DNA from: Novosphingobium sp.
GTDB taxonomy: Bacteria > Pseudomonadota > Alphaproteobacteria > Sphingomonadales > Sphingomonadaceae
Length of the DNA stretch: 64,000 nt
Assembly: GCF_025351285.1 (NCBI RefSeq)
Contig: NZ_JANXWG010000007.1
Span: forward strand, 1 to 64,000
Direction: 5' to 3'
Made by a program: the position numbers and the translations under genes
Notes under the pieces: generated by a model
The model's database searches: none
The model's input: the letters and a program-made list of their open reading frames with translations, nothing else
Told to the model about the DNA's origin: nothing
Shown: in pieces, positions 45,433-54,972 of the stretch
Layout of the letters: the number at the start of each line of letters is the position of its first letter
How positions within the stretch are numbered: the stretch's first letter is position 1

Positions 45433-45819
45433 ATGCCAATGTTCAGTCACGTCATGGTCGGCAGCAACGATGTCGCCAAAGCGAAGAAGTTCTATGACGC
45501 CACCTTTGCCGCACTTGGCGGCAAGCCCGGCATGCAGGACGACAAGGGCCGCCTGATCTACATGCACAACGGCGGCATGTTCCTCGTCACCCCGCCGATC
45601 AACGGTGAGCCCGCTTGCGGCGCCAACGGCGGCACGATCGGCTTTGCCATGGATTCGCCCGAACAGGCCGATGCCTGGCACGCTGCGGGCGTGGCCAATG
45701 GCGGAACCGCGATCGAAGACGCGCCGGGGGTGCGCGAAGCCAGCTTCGGCAAGCTGTATCTCGCCTATTTGCGCGATCCTTGCGGTAACAAGCTGTGCGC
45801 GCTGAAGCGGATGGATTGA
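45433..45819 (+). CDS. VOC-family (glyoxalase/bleomycin resistance fold) protein
   Basis: A 128-aa metal-binding fold protein. MFSHVMVGSNDVAKAKKFYD and the C-terminal LYLAYLRDPCGNKLCAL are the usual beginning and end of one VOC module; a second GTIGFAMDSPEQADAWHAAG block completes the barrel. The activity is unknown: relatives act as glyoxalase-like enzymes or dioxygenases. AAGGGAG before the ATG is a strong ribosome binding site; a second ATG lies two codons later. It ends at a strong hairpin. Confidence 0.85.
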   Translation: MPMFSHVMVGSNDVAKAKKFYDATFAALGGKPGMQDDKGRLIYMHNGGMFLVTPPINGEPACGANGGTIGFAMDSPEQADAWHAAGVANGGTAIEDAPGVREASFGKLYLAYLRDPCGNKLCALKRMD

Positions 45820-45830
45820 CGATTTGACCG

Positions 45831-45860
45831 GTTTCCCGGGGGCCTCGGCTCCCGGGAAAC
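45831..45860. terminator. Bidirectional terminator hairpin (VOC gene / nusB)
   Basis: GTTTCCCGGG and CCCGGGAAAC form a perfect ten-base-pair stem with a ten-base loop, placed between convergent genes. The stem itself carries TTT and AAA, so either transcript ends in a short A/U section. No long T tract follows. Confidence 0.7.
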
Positions 45861-45867
45861 GACGCGT

Positions 45868-46323
45868 TCAGTCGCGGACCTGCCTGGCGATCGCGTCGAG
45901 CAGCCCGTTGACGAACTTGGCTTCGCGCTCGTCGAAAAACGCGTGCGCCACATCGACATATTCGCTGATCGCGGTGGCCTTGGGCACATCGGCGCGGGCG
46001 AGCAGTTCGTACGTGCCGACGCGCAGGATCTGCAGCATCGTGCGATCCAGCCGGACCAGCGACCAGCCTTCGGCCAGCTTGCCGGCGATCAGCGCGTCGA
46101 TTTCTTCGATCCGCACGATCGTGCCTTTGACGAGATCGTCGAAAAACACGTGATCGGCCTCGTTGTAAGTTACATCCTCGATCTCTGCGCCCAGCCGGTG
46201 CTGATGGAATTCATCGAGCAGCAACGCCAGCCCGGTCTTCTCCATCTGGTACTGGTACAGCGCCTGCACGGCGGCGAGTCGCGCGGCCGCGCGCGCGGGG
46301 GATGCGTGTTTGCGGGGGTTCAT
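45868..46323 (-). CDS. nusB: Transcription antitermination factor NusB
   Basis: All-helical RNA-binding protein (151 aa) that binds boxA with NusE/S10 during rRNA antitermination. ARLAAVQALYQYQMEKTG, then the central LDRTMLQILRVGTYELL and the C-terminal ISEYVDVAHAFFDEREAKFVNGLLDAIA are diagnostic. The ATG overlaps the hisD stop (ATGA), so it is coupled to the histidine genes. Usually nusB sits with ribH; here it follows hisG-hisD instead. Confidence 0.95.
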   Translation of the reverse strand: MNPRKHASPARAAARLAAVQALYQYQMEKTGLALLLDEFHQHRLGAEIEDVTYNEADHVFFDDLVKGTIVRIEEIDALIAGKLAEGWSLVRLDRTMLQILRVGTYELLARADVPKATAISEYVDVAHAFFDEREAKFVNGLLDAIARQVRD

Positions 46324-47609
46324 CGATCTAGCCTTAGTTCAATTGAGCGCGCGTGCGCAGCGAGGCCTTCGGCGTGTGCCAGCGCGATGGCGGCGTGGCC
46401 GACTTCAGCAAGGGAGGCCTGATTGGCGCAAATGAAGCTGGTGCGCTTCATGAAATCGAGCACCGAAAGGCCCGAGGCAAAACGCGCGCGACGCCCGGTG
46501 GGCAGAACGTGGTTCGGCCCGGCCAGGTAATCGCCAACGGCTTCTGGGGTCATGCGGCCCAGGAACACCGATCCGGCGTGGCGGATGCTTGCAAACAGCA
46601 GTTCGGGATCGGCGGTGGCGATCTCGACGTGCTCGGCCGCCAGCGCATTGGCCAGTGCGGGCACATCGTCGAGCGAGCCCACCACGATCACGGTGCCGTA
46701 GCGGTCCCAGCTTTCGCGCGCGACTTTTTCGGTAGGCAGGCGCGCCAGTTCATCGTCCACCATCGCGATGACGGCGTCGGCAAAGTCGCCATCGTCGGTG
46801 ATCAGGATCGATTGCGCGGCGGGATCGTGCTCGGCCTGGCTGAGCAGGTCGACGGCGATCCAGCGCGGATCGTTGCCCGCGTCGGCGATCACGAGAATCT
46901 CGGATGGTCCCGCCACCATGTCGATGCCCACCACGCCGTAAAGCTGGCGCTTGGCCTCCGCCACCCAGGCGTTACCGGGGCCGGTGATCACGTCGACCGG
47001 CTTTATCCGCTGCGTGCCGTAAGCCAGCGCCGCGACGGCCTGCGCGCCGCCCACGCGCCACACTTCGTCCACGCCGGCCAGATGGGCGGCGGCCAGCACC
47101 AGCGGGTTCGCTTCGCCGCCGGGGGTCGGCGTCACCACCACCAGCCGGCCGACGCCGGCGACTTTGGCGGGGATGGCGTTCATCAGCAGCGACGAGGGAT
47201 AAGCCGCGCGGCCGCCCGGTACATAGAGGCCGGCGCCATCGACCGCAGTCCAGCGCGCACCCAGCCGCATGCCGGTGGCGTCGATATGGTCGCGGTCTTC
47301 AGGACGTTGCGCCTCGTGGTAGTCGCGGATGCGCGCGGCGGCGAGTTCCAGCGCGGCGCGCAAGGTCGGCTCAATGCCCTCGAACGCGGCGCGGCATTCT
47401 TCTGGCGTGATCCGCCAGTCGGCATCGCCCAGCACGTGGCCGTCGAACCGTTCGGTCAGCTCGGCCAGCGCGGCGTCGCCTTCGCTGCGCACACGCTTGA
47501 GGATCGCGGCCACGTCGCGTGCCACGTCGTCGTCGCTCTCGCGCCGGTCATCGACCAGCCGCGCGAAAGCCTCGGCAAAGCCGGGGTCGCGGGAGGAAAG
47601 CCGTTGCAT
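46320..47609 (-). CDS. hisD: Histidinol dehydrogenase
   Basis: Zinc enzyme of the last two steps of histidine synthesis (histidinol to histidine with NAD). 429 aa. Signatures: YVPGGRAAYPSSLLMNAIPA, WRVGGAQAVAALAYGT, then ITGPGNAWVAEAKRQLYG and DMVAGPSEILVIAD, and LSQAEHDPAAQS with the zinc ligands. The late GPNHVLPTGRRARFASGLSV block also fits. The ATG at [10 protein letters not shown] overlaps the hisG stop by one base. Confidence 0.96.
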   Translation of the reverse strand: MQRLSSRDPGFAEAFARLVDDRRESDDDVARDVAAILKRVRSEGDAALAELTERFDGHVLGDADWRITPEECRAAFEGIEPTLRAALELAAARIRDYHEAQRPEDRDHIDATGMRLGARWTAVDGAGLYVPGGRAAYPSSLLMNAIPAKVAGVGRLVVVTPTPGGEANPLVLAAAHLAGVDEVWRVGGAQAVAALAYGTQRIKPVDVITGPGNAWVAEAKRQLYGVVGIDMVAGPSEILVIADAGNDPRWIAVDLLSQAEHDPAAQSILITDDGDFADAVIAMVDDELARLPTEKVARESWDRYGTVIVVGSLDDVPALANALAAEHVEIATADPELLFASIRHAGSVFLGRMTPEAVGDYLAGPNHVLPTGRRARFASGLSVLDFMKRTSFICANQASLAEVGHAAIALAHAEGLAAHARSIELRLDR

Positions 47610-48286
47610 CAGGCCGCAACCGCCGCGCGGAAGGCGTCGATCAGCGCCGAAAGCCGCGCCGAATCGGTCTTGAGCGCGGCGCGGTTGACGATCAGCCGCG
47701 CCGAGACCGGCATCAGCCGTTCGGTTTCGACCAGGCCATTGTCCTTCAATGTGCGCCCGGTCGAAACCAGATCGACGATCCGGCTGGCGAGCCCCAGGCT
47801 GGGCGCCAACTCCATCGCGCCGTTCAGCTTGACCACTTCGGCCTGCACGCCCTGGCTTTCGAAGTAGCGGCGGGTGATGTTGGGGTACTTGGTGGCAACG
47901 CGCGCATGACTTTCCCGACCATTGGCAGATTCGCCCGCGCCCACCGGCTCGGCTACCGACAGCCGGCAATGGCCGATATCGAGATCGACCGGCGCGTAGA
48001 GATCGGCATAGTCGAACTCGTCGATCACGTCAGAACCGACAATGCCCGCTTGCGCCGCGCCATGCGCGACGAACGTGGCCACATCGAACGCGCGCACGCG
48101 GATCAACGTGATATCTTCGCGGGTGGTCGCAAACGACAGCGCGCGCGAATGCTTGTCGTGGAACTCGGCATCGGGCACGATTCCGGCGCGGGCCAGCAAA
48201 GGCAGCGCTTCATCGAGGATGCGACCCTTGGGGATCGCGAATACGAGTTTGGGGACGAGCTTGGGCAAGGGTGCGGACATCGACAT
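47609..48286 (-). CDS. hisG: ATP phosphoribosyltransferase, short form
   Basis: First enzyme of histidine synthesis, joining ATP and [23 protein letters not shown], then [19 protein letters not shown] and [17 protein letters not shown] plus the PRPP loop [13 protein letters not shown] are present. At 225 aa it lacks the C-terminal regulatory domain, so it is the HisG-S form that normally needs the HisZ regulatory subunit; no hisZ is in view. The start could be either of two ATGs two codons apart (48286 or 48280). Confidence 0.93.
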   Translation of the reverse strand: MSMSAPLPKLVPKLVFAIPKGRILDEALPLLARAGIVPDAEFHDKHSRALSFATTREDITLIRVRAFDVATFVAHGAAQAGIVGSDVIDEFDYADLYAPVDLDIGHCRLSVAEPVGAGESANGRESHARVATKYPNITRRYFESQGVQAEVVKLNGAMELAPSLGLASRIVDLVSTGRTLKDNGLVETERLMPVSARLIVNRAALKTDSARLSALIDAFRAAVAA

Positions 48287-48364
48287 GATAGCCGCGCCCA
48301 TATGGCGCGCGCGGCCAAAGGGCAACCGGCCAACGGGACAGGCAGTTGAGAGGAGGCGGATCGG

Positions 48365-49465
48365 ATGAGCTATCGCTATCAGGAAATCTACACCAGGGGC
48401 GAAAGCGCGGTGGCCGACGCGTTCCACAACCAGGTGCTCTACTGCGAGGCGAACGGTGCGCCGGTCACGGCGCGCGTGGTGGCGGCAATCGCTGCGGTGC
48501 TGGCATCGCCGTTCGACAACGCATTCGTCCGGCGGGTTCGCGCGTGGAGCGGCGCTCCATTGGCCGATGCGCTGCCGTTGCGCGGGGCGGGCGGGCTGCA
48601 CGCGCTGCACCTTGCCGGCGGTGAGCCGGCGCTCGATGCGATCTATCGCGGTGAACCGGCCGACGATGCTGGCGTAATCGGCGAAGTCATCGCGCGGCGC
48701 GAGACCGACCTGCTGCCGTGGCTCGACGGGCCGCCGCAGACCAACGAGGCCGGGCGTTCATCCAATTTCATCTTCGCGCTGCTGTGGCTGGCGGAACAGG
48801 GCCTGCCCGCGCGCTTCGAATGCCTCGAACTCGGATCGAGTGCGGGGATCAACCTGATGCTGGCGCGCTATCACTATGATCTGGGCGGGGTCACAGTCGG
48901 AGCCTCGGACGCCGCGATGCGGTTCAAGCCCGAATGGCGCGGGCCGCCGCCCGCTGGCCGTACGATCGAGATCGTCTCGACGCGCGGTTGCGACGTTGCG
49001 CCGGTCGATCTTGCCGATCCGGCGCAGGCACTGCGGCTCAAGGCCTATGTCTGGCCCGAACACACCGAACGCTTCGCCCGGCTGGAGATCGCGATTGCCG
49101 AGGCGCGAAAATCAGCGCCGCAGATGGTGGCGATGGATGCCGCCACCTTTGTCGAAACCGAACTGGCCAAGCCGCAGGCTCCGGGCACCACGCGCGTGGT
49201 GATGCATTCTATCATGTGGCAATATGTCCCACACGATCAGCAGGCGCGCGCCACCGTGGCAATTGAGGCGGCTGGTGCGCGCGCGACTGCCGACAAGCCG
49301 CTGGCGTGGATCTCGCTCGAAGCCAACCGCACATTCCACCACCACGAATTGACCGTGCGCTATTGGCCGGGCGGCGAGCGCCGCGTGAAGCTGGGTACCG
49401 CGCATGCGCACGGCGCCTGGCTGGCCGCGCTCGATCACCCCGAACCGAGCGCCTGGCCCGACTAA
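48365..49465 (+). CDS. DUF2332 family protein
   Basis: A 366-aa cytoplasmic protein of the DUF2332 (PF10094) family, function not established. Typical pieces: [49 protein letters not shown], and the late [11 protein letters not shown]. The glycine-rich ELGSSAGIN resembles a SAM-binding loop, so methyltransferase-like folding is possible. GGAGG lies well before the ATG. It is divergent from hisG and its last four bases overlap the convergent ltrA gene. Confidence 0.8.
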   Translation: MSYRYQEIYTRGESAVADAFHNQVLYCEANGAPVTARVVAAIAAVLASPFDNAFVRRVRAWSGAPLADALPLRGAGGLHALHLAGGEPALDAIYRGEPADDAGVIGEVIARRETDLLPWLDGPPQTNEAGRSSNFIFALLWLAEQGLPARFECLELGSSAGINLMLARYHYDLGGVTVGASDAAMRFKPEWRGPPPAGRTIEIVSTRGCDVAPVDLADPAQALRLKAYVWPEHTERFARLEIAIAEARKSAPQMVAMDAATFVETELAKPQAPGTTRVVMHSIMWQYVPHDQQARATVAIEAAGARATADKPLAWISLEANRTFHHHELTVRYWPGGERRVKLGTAHAHGAWLAALDHPEPSAWPD

Positions 49466-50688
49466 GCGGCTTCGCGCCCAATAGCTGCGAAGAACCGCTC
49501 CTTCCAGCCGCCGTGGAACGACACCCATTCCCACACCACCGCCAGCGCGAGGATTGCGACGGCCAAGCCGGCCAGCGTCAGCGCTCCGGGCGTTCGTAAC
49601 CACGCCCAGGTGCCGAGCAACGCGAACAGGATTGCGGCAACTCCGTGCGAGAGCGGCGGCGCGTGGAGCGGGCTGCTCAATCGCTTGAACGCGCTCAATC
49701 CCAACAGGAACAGCACGTTGGCACCACACAAGGTCAGCACCAGCGCGGGGCTGACGGGTTCGGCCCAGTGTTCGAGCACCAGCGCATCCGCCACCGCGCC
49801 GATCACGATGCCGCCCACGATCGGCATGTGCAGATAGGTATAGGCATCGCGCGCAAAGCGGCCGGGTTGCATATCCTGCTTGATCCGCTGCGCGCTGCGA
49901 TCGGCGCCCAAATCGAAATAGAGCCACCACATCAGCACCGATGACAGGAACGCCAGCAGGAAAGCCGTCAGCCGGCCGGCCACCAGCGGCTGGCCGGACA
50001 GCGCCGATCCGGTCACCACGATGCCTTCGCCCAGCGCGATGATAATGAACAGCGCGCAGCGTTCGGCCATGTGCGAGCCCGAGATATTCCAGTTCGCAGC
50101 CGTCGAGCGGCCGAGCCCGGGCACGCGGAAGTAGGTGAATGGCCCGGTATATTCGATGGCCAGCGCCACCAGCCACCACGCCAGCCGCTCGTCGGCCCCA
50201 CGCAACACGCCGGTTGCCCAGAACACCGCGGAGGCTGCGAACCAGATCGAAATCCGCGCCAGGTTTCGCGCGTTACTGGGGTTCGCGCGCCTGAACACCA
50301 GGATCATGCACGAACTTCGGCCAAGCTGGATCGCAACGTAGCTTGCCGCGAACAGCGCCGCATGGCTGGTTATCGCAGTCGGGATCGCCACCGCCAGCGC
50401 CAGGCTCAGCAGCATCAGCACCAGCAGCATCACGCGGATCGGCAGCCGTTCAGGATCGGCCCAGTTGGTGACCCAGGTGGTGTACATCCACGCCCACCAC
50501 ACCGCCAGGAACAGCACGGTTTCAGCCAGCAGCCCGCCCCAACTCAGGTCTTCATGCAGCACGTGGCTGAGCTGGGTGATCGCGAACACGAACACCAGAT
50601 CGAAGAACAGTTCGAGGTACGATACCGGCGCATGTCCGCCGCCGTGATTGCGCAGCAACCCGCCAGTCTGCCGCGCGTCCTCAGCCAT
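49462..50688 (-). CDS. Low temperature requirement protein A (LtrA) family membrane protein
   Basis: A 408-aa membrane protein with roughly ten or more helices. The diagnostic N-terminal ELFFDLVFVFAITQLSHVL motif, VWWAWMYTTWVTNW and the C-terminal ALGEGIVVTGSAL region assign it to LtrA (PF06772). The name comes from a Listeria mutant; the molecular function is unknown. Overlaps the upstream alpha/beta hydrolase by eight bases and the convergent DUF2332 gene by four. Confidence 0.87.
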   Translation of the reverse strand: MAEDARQTGGLLRNHGGGHAPVSYLELFFDLVFVFAITQLSHVLHEDLSWGGLLAETVLFLAVWWAWMYTTWVTNWADPERLPIRVMLLVLMLLSLALAVAIPTAITSHAALFAASYVAIQLGRSSCMILVFRRANPSNARNLARISIWFAASAVFWATGVLRGADERLAWWLVALAIEYTGPFTYFRVPGLGRSTAANWNISGSHMAERCALFIIIALGEGIVVTGSALSGQPLVAGRLTAFLLAFLSSVLMWWLYFDLGADRSAQRIKQDMQPGRFARDAYTYLHMPIVGGIVIGAVADALVLEHWAEPVSPALVLTLCGANVLFLLGLSAFKRLSSPLHAPPLSHGVAAILFALLGTWAWLRTPGALTLAGLAVAILALAVVWEWVSFHGGWKERFFAAIGREAA

Positions 50689-51613
50689 TGGCGGCGAGGA
50701 AATCGTCGAGTGCAGCGTTCACGGCGGTCGGCGCTTCCCACGGCACGAAATGGCCGCAGCCGGGGACTTTGACCAGGGTCAGGTTGGTAACCAGTGCGTC
50801 CAGCCCATCCAGGTTGGCCGGCGGCAGCGCGATATCGTCAAGCGCCCAGATCACCAGCGTCGGGATCGACAGCGGCGGCAGCGGCGGCGGGGCGTAGCTT
50901 GCGGGCAGCGCCCGCGGCGAATCCATCGGTGGCACGTCCATCGGGCTGGCGCGATACCAGTTGAGCATTCCAAAGGCGGCTTCCGGCACCGCCCAGTCAG
51001 CCAGCAGCGCGGCGGTTTCCTCGGGTTCGGGCGTCGAGCCGAGCTTGCCTTCGAAGGCCTTGACCAGCAGCGGCGCCAGCCCGTGCTCGCGCACCAGCGC
51101 ATCCTGCGCGGGATCGCGGAACAGACGCATGTACTGGCTGGAGGCGCGCTGCCCGCCATCGAGGTAAAGCAGCTTCTGGAAGGTGACCGGGTGCGGCGCG
51201 TTCATGATGACCGCGCGGGTCACGCGGCCATTCCGAGTTTGAGACGTCTTTTGGCTGCCCAGCGCGACGCCCCAGGCAATCGCCCCGCCCCAATCGTGCC
51301 CGACCACCGTGAAGTCCTTCACTCCCAGCGCGTCGGCAAGCAGGAATATATCGCCGATCAGTTTGTCGGGGGTGTAGCTCGCCACGTCCTGCGGCTTCGA
51401 CGATCCGCGATAGCCGCGCTGGTCGGGCGCGATGCAGCGGAAGCGGCCGGACAGATGCGCGATCTGGTGGCGCCAGGTGCGGTGCGATTCGGGGAAGCCG
51501 TGCAGGAAGATCAGCACCGGGGCGTTGCCCCCATTGTCTTTGACAGGCCCTTCATCGCGTACATCGAGTTCGATGCCGTTGGCCAGCGTCACCCGGGTCA
51601 TTGTCTCGGTCAC
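50681..51613 (-). CDS. Alpha/beta hydrolase, epoxide-hydrolase-like
   Basis: A 310-aa hydrolase. HGFPESHRTWRHQIAHL carries the oxyanion HGxP motif. DQRGYRGSSKP and VGHDWGGAIAW follow; an aspartate nucleophile in the elbow points to epoxide hydrolases or haloalkane dehalogenases rather than esterases. The base histidine lies in VPGCGHFVPWE and the cap domain between contains YRASPMD. The preferred start is a GTG overlapping the SDR stop (GTGA); an ATG four codons later is possible. Substrate unknown. Confidence 0.85.
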   Translation of the reverse strand: MTETMTRVTLANGIELDVRDEGPVKDNGGNAPVLIFLHGFPESHRTWRHQIAHLSGRFRCIAPDQRGYRGSSKPQDVASYTPDKLIGDIFLLADALGVKDFTVVGHDWGGAIAWGVALGSQKTSQTRNGRVTRAVIMNAPHPVTFQKLLYLDGGQRASSQYMRLFRDPAQDALVREHGLAPLLVKAFEGKLGSTPEPEETAALLADWAVPEAAFGMLNWYRASPMDVPPMDSPRALPASYAPPPLPPLSIPTLVIWALDDIALPPANLDGLDALVTNLTLVKVPGCGHFVPWEAPTAVNAALDDFLAANG

Positions 51614-52455
51614 TGCTTTGCCTCCGCGACCATACGTTGCGCGTATCCGGCGGCCATGAAAGAAGCGGTGCGGTCGAACACCGCTTCGGGGGTGCGCGTC
51701 TGTTCGGCCAGCCACTGCTCGATGCCCTCGGCAATCACGATCTCGCGCTCGTCCGCGGCGATCGCGGTGAGCATCGTCGAAGCGGCGAGGTCAGCATCCA
51801 TGCCGTTGTCGATCGCCGAATCGCTGATTCCGCGCGGGGTGCCGTCAGCAGTCAGCGCGTTGCGCGAAACGCCGGTGCGGATCGATCCGGGCGCGATCAC
51901 GTGGACGGTCAGGCCCAGCGCGGAAACTTCGGCCCTCAACGCGTCGGCATAGCCGATCAGCCCGAACTTGGCCGCGCAATAGGCGGTGCGCAGCGGCACC
52001 CCGGCCTTGCCCGCCACGCTCGAGATCATGGCGATCCGCCCGCTTTTGCGCGCCGCCATCCGACCCAGTTGCGCCTGTGTCAGCGCGATCGGCGCCATCA
52101 GGTCCACGCCCACGATCGATTGATAGACCGCAAGATCGGTATCGATCGCCAGGCTGCGTTGCGAAATGCCGGCGTTGTTGACCAGCAAGTCGATCCCGCC
52201 CGAATGCTGCTGCGCCCAGTCCCACGCCTGCTCGACGACGCGGGGAATGGCAACGAAATCGGTGGCTTCGAACGGCAGGACCAGCGCCCGACCGGCTCCA
52301 GCCCCGCATTCGGTCGCCACGGCATCCAGTGCAGCGCGGTTGCGGCCCGACAGCACCACATTTGCACCGCCCTTGTGCAGCGCCCGCGCCAACGCCGCGC
52401 CGATGCCCGACGATGCGCCGGTGATCCATGCCGTTTCGCCCACAAATGCCGTCAT
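51610..52455 (-). CDS. Short-chain dehydrogenase/reductase
   Basis: SDR of 281 aa. The nucleotide-binding motif is ITGASSGIGAALARAL; the structural NNAG lies in LLVNNAGISQRS; catalytic Ser and the Tyr-Lys pair are in ISSVAGKAG and YCAAKFGLIGY. HVIAPGSIRTGV follows. The C-terminal extension (EGIEQWLAEQTRTPEAVF) resembles the DHRS7-like group. NADP preference is suggested by SGRNRAAL after beta-2. The substrate is not known; probably cotranscribed with the hydrolase it overlaps. Confidence 0.87.
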   Translation of the reverse strand: MTAFVGETAWITGASSGIGAALARALHKGGANVVLSGRNRAALDAVATECGAGAGRALVLPFEATDFVAIPRVVEQAWDWAQQHSGGIDLLVNNAGISQRSLAIDTDLAVYQSIVGVDLMAPIALTQAQLGRMAARKSGRIAMISSVAGKAGVPLRTAYCAAKFGLIGYADALRAEVSALGLTVHVIAPGSIRTGVSRNALTADGTPRGISDSAIDNGMDADLAASTMLTAIAADEREIVIAEGIEQWLAEQTRTPEAVFDRTASFMAAGYAQRMVAEAKQ

Positions 52456-52477
52456 GCTCTCTCCTGCTTTTTCTGTT

Positions 52478-53374
52478 TTACGCTTCGGTTAGCGGCACTT
52501 GCGGCAAGGGGATGAACTCCACCTCGTCGCCGGGCACCGTCGGGAACTTGCCCAGGGTCCAGTTGCGCTTGGCGTCGTTGATTGCATCGCGCGACGAGTG
52601 CACGAAATTCCACCACACATGGCGCGGCGTGGTGAAAGCCTCTCCGCCCAGCAGCATTATCCGCCCGCCGCGCTCGGACGCGAGCGTCATCGCGTGGCCC
52701 GGTGCCAGTACCGCCAGTTCGTAAAGCCTCAGCGGCATGCCATCGATGCGGGCCTCGCCGCTGACCAGCATGACCGCGCGCTCATCCGCTTCGGGATCGA
52801 TCGGCATCGCGCCGCCGGGTCCGATCAGTATCTCGGCGTAGATCGTGGCGGAATGCTGGGTCGTCGGTGCGGTCTGGCCCCACAAGGTGCCCATGATGAC
52901 CCGCGCTGAGGAACAGCCGTCTTCGATCAGCGGCAGATCGGTGATCGATTCGAACGCGGGCTCGCAGTCTTCGCGGCCATCGGGCAGCGCCAGCCAGGTC
53001 TGCATCCCGAACAACTTCGGCCCCGCAGCGCGCTCGGCCGCCGGGGAGCGTTCGGAGTGGACGATCCCGCGCCCTGCGGTCATCAGGTTGACCTGCCCGG
53101 GACGGATCGTCGCGATCGAGCCGAGGCTGTCGCGATGCTCTATCGCGCCCGCGTATTCGCCCGCAAACAGCCAGGTCACGGTGGCGAGCCCGATGTGCGG
53201 GTGCGGCCGCACGCCCATGCCATGCCCCGGTTCGATCGCGGCGGGCCCGAATTCGTCGACGAAGATGAACGGGCCGACCATCGTTCGCCCGGGCGAGGGC
53301 AGCACCCGCCGCACGGTGAAATCGCCGAGATCGTGGCTGACCGGGGTGATGGTCTGGAGAATGGAGTCGTTCAT
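52478..53374 (-). CDS. Pirin family protein
   Basis: Cupin-fold iron-binding protein of 298 aa. MVGPFIFVDEFGPA, RPHPHIGLATVTWLFAGE and GQVNLMTAGRGIVHSE carry the metal ligands of the N-terminal cupin, and the C-terminal half follows with ARIIMLLGGEAF-like region and HVWWNFVHSSRDAINDAK. Some pirins are quercetinases or regulators of metabolic enzymes; the role here is open. ATGA overlap with the Nudix gene upstream. Confidence 0.9.
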   Translation of the reverse strand: MNDSILQTITPVSHDLGDFTVRRVLPSPGRTMVGPFIFVDEFGPAAIEPGHGMGVRPHPHIGLATVTWLFAGEYAGAIEHRDSLGSIATIRPGQVNLMTAGRGIVHSERSPAAERAAGPKLFGMQTWLALPDGREDCEPAFESITDLPLIEDGCSSARVIMGTLWGQTAPTTQHSATIYAEILIGPGGAMPIDPEADERAVMLVSGEARIDGMPLRLYELAVLAPGHAMTLASERGGRIMLLGGEAFTTPRHVWWNFVHSSRDAINDAKRNWTLGKFPTVPGDEVEFIPLPQVPLTEA

Positions 53375-53832
53375 TCCAGCAGCTCCCGGTCGAGCAGATC
53401 GAGCAATTCGGGCGGAAAGATCGGTTCGTGCCATGATGCCAGTTCGCTGCGGCTGAACCAGCGGTGCTCGCGCATCACCGCGCGTTCGAGTTCGGTGTGG
53501 CCGCTGGTATCGACTTCCGCCGCTTCGACCACCACGCGGAAATAGCGTTCATCGGCGGTGACCGGCTCGCCGTCGAAGGTCACGAAATCGTTGCCGCGTG
53601 CGTGGATCGGCGGGCCGGGTTCGGCGACAATTCCGGTTTCCTCGAACAATTCGCGCCGCGCCGCATCGGCGTAATCCTCGCCCGGATCGCATTCGCCGCT
53701 GGCGGTGGCCCAGAACGGTGTGCGGCCGGGTGCGGTGAAGCGGAACAGCAGCAGTCGGCCCGCGCCATCGAACAGCAGGATGCGCGCCGCACGCCGGATG
53801 CGGCGCTGGGCAACGGGCGCCGCCTCGTTCAT
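53371..53832 (-). CDS. Nudix hydrolase
   Basis: A 153-aa Nudix protein. The Nudix box is complete: GECDPGEDYADAARRELFEE followed by TGI, with the metal-binding glutamates. Family members cleave nucleoside diphosphates linked to another group; the substrate cannot be guessed. Ends (ARILLFDGAGRLLLFRF and ERAVMREHRWFSRSEL) are typical. Overlaps the slipin stop and the pirin start by four bases each. Confidence 0.9.
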   Translation of the reverse strand: MNEAAPVAQRRIRRAARILLFDGAGRLLLFRFTAPGRTPFWATASGECDPGEDYADAARRELFEETGIVAEPGPPIHARGNDFVTFDGEPVTADERYFRVVVEAAEVDTSGHTELERAVMREHRWFSRSELASWHEPIFPPELLDLLDRELLE

Positions 53833-54581
53833 TTCCCGGCGATCTTCTGCGCGGCTTCGAGCAGTTCGGTCGGGAACATCGCGATGATCGTCGAATTGTG
53901 CTCGACCCCGATTTCGCTCAGCGTCTGCAACCGCCGCAGTTCGAGCGCGCCGGGCTGCGTGGCGATGATCTTGGCGGCATCGGCCAGCTTCTGGCTGGCT
54001 TCCTGCTCGCCTTCAGCCTTGATGATCCGCGCGCGTTTTTCGCGCACCGCCTCGGCTTCCTTGGCGATCGCTCGCTGCATGTTTTCGGGAATATCCAGAT
54101 CCTTGATCTCGACCGCATCGATATCCACGCCCCATTGCAGGCACGTGCGCGACAGCATCTCGAGCAGCCGCTTGTTGATCGATACCCGGTCCTTGAGCAT
54201 CTGGTCGAGGTCGCTTTGGCCGATTGCGTCGCGCATTCCGGTTTCGGCGGCCTGGATCACCGCCGAATCCCAGTTGACCACGCTCGTCACCACGCGCGCC
54301 GGATCGACCGCTCGGTACCACAGCACCGCGTTTACGCGCACCGCCACGCCATCGCGCGTGACGGTTTCCTGCGTATCGAGCGCGCGGGTGACGGTGCGGA
54401 TATCGACTTTCACCACGCGATCGACGATCGGCACCAGCCAGAACCATCCCGGCCCCTTGCTCTCGATCAGCCGGCCCAGCCGGAACACCACCCCGCGCTG
54501 GTATTCCTGGTTGATGCCGAAGCTGCGCAACGCCAGTATCAGGGCCACGAACAGTAAGAAAAAACCGATGCCCGCGCCCAT
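53829..54581 (-). CDS. Slipin / SPFH (stomatin-like) membrane protein
   Basis: A 250-aa protein with one N-terminal membrane helix (GIGFFLLFVALILALRSF) followed by an SPFH domain (GVVFRLGRLIESKGPGWFWL, then NAVLWYRAVDPARVV and DLDIPENMQRAI). A Glu/Ala/Lys-rich coiled coil leads to a C-terminal TIIAMFPTELL segment. Slipins act in membrane microdomains, usually with an NfeD protease partner that is absent here. The ATG (MGAGIGFF) has GGAGA before it; an upstream TTG is less likely. Confidence 0.88.
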   Translation of the reverse strand: MGAGIGFFLLFVALILALRSFGINQEYQRGVVFRLGRLIESKGPGWFWLVPIVDRVVKVDIRTVTRALDTQETVTRDGVAVRVNAVLWYRAVDPARVVTSVVNWDSAVIQAAETGMRDAIGQSDLDQMLKDRVSINKRLLEMLSRTCLQWGVDIDAVEIKDLDIPENMQRAIAKEAEAVREKRARIIKAEGEQEASQKLADAAKIIATQPGALELRRLQTLSEIGVEHNSTIIAMFPTELLEAAQKIAGK

Positions 54582-54644
54582 GAAAACGTCTCCAGTCAAA
54601 GCGGAGCCAGTCTGGACCGACGCGGATGCCGACGCAACGGACAG

Positions 54645-54917
54645 TTAGCCTTTGTCGGGTGCGCGCGCCTTGATCGCCAGCGCATGAACCCGCTGGCCGG
54701 GCAAATCACCCAGTGCGCGGTTGACCATGCGCTGCCGCTCCAGCCGCGAAACCCCCGCAAACGCTGCGCTTTCGATCTCGACCGTGAAATGCGATTCGCC
54801 GGTGCCATCATCGCCTGTGTGGCCGCTGTGTTTGGCGCTGTCGTTGATCACAGCCAGCCGCGTCGGCGCGAACAGCCCGGTCAGCCGGCGTTCGATTTCT
54901 TCGGCAATCTGACCCAT
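54645..54917 (-). CDS. BolA family protein
   Basis: A 90-aa protein with the BolA fold, linked to iron-sulfur cluster regulation with monothiol glutaredoxins. ESHFTVEIESAAFAGVSRLE and RQRMVNRALGDLPGQRVHALAIKA are diagnostic. The conserved histidine (ESHF) is kept. Divergent from the J-domain protein with 55 bases between. First gene of the minus-strand run to slipin, Nudix and pirin. Confidence 0.92.
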   Translation of the reverse strand: MGQIAEEIERRLTGLFAPTRLAVINDSAKHSGHTGDDGTGESHFTVEIESAAFAGVSRLERQRMVNRALGDLPGQRVHALAIKARAPDKG

Positions 54918-54972
54918 GGTGATGCTCCTCGGGACTTTTCAACGGACAAGTTCGGCCCCATGTGGGGCATCC

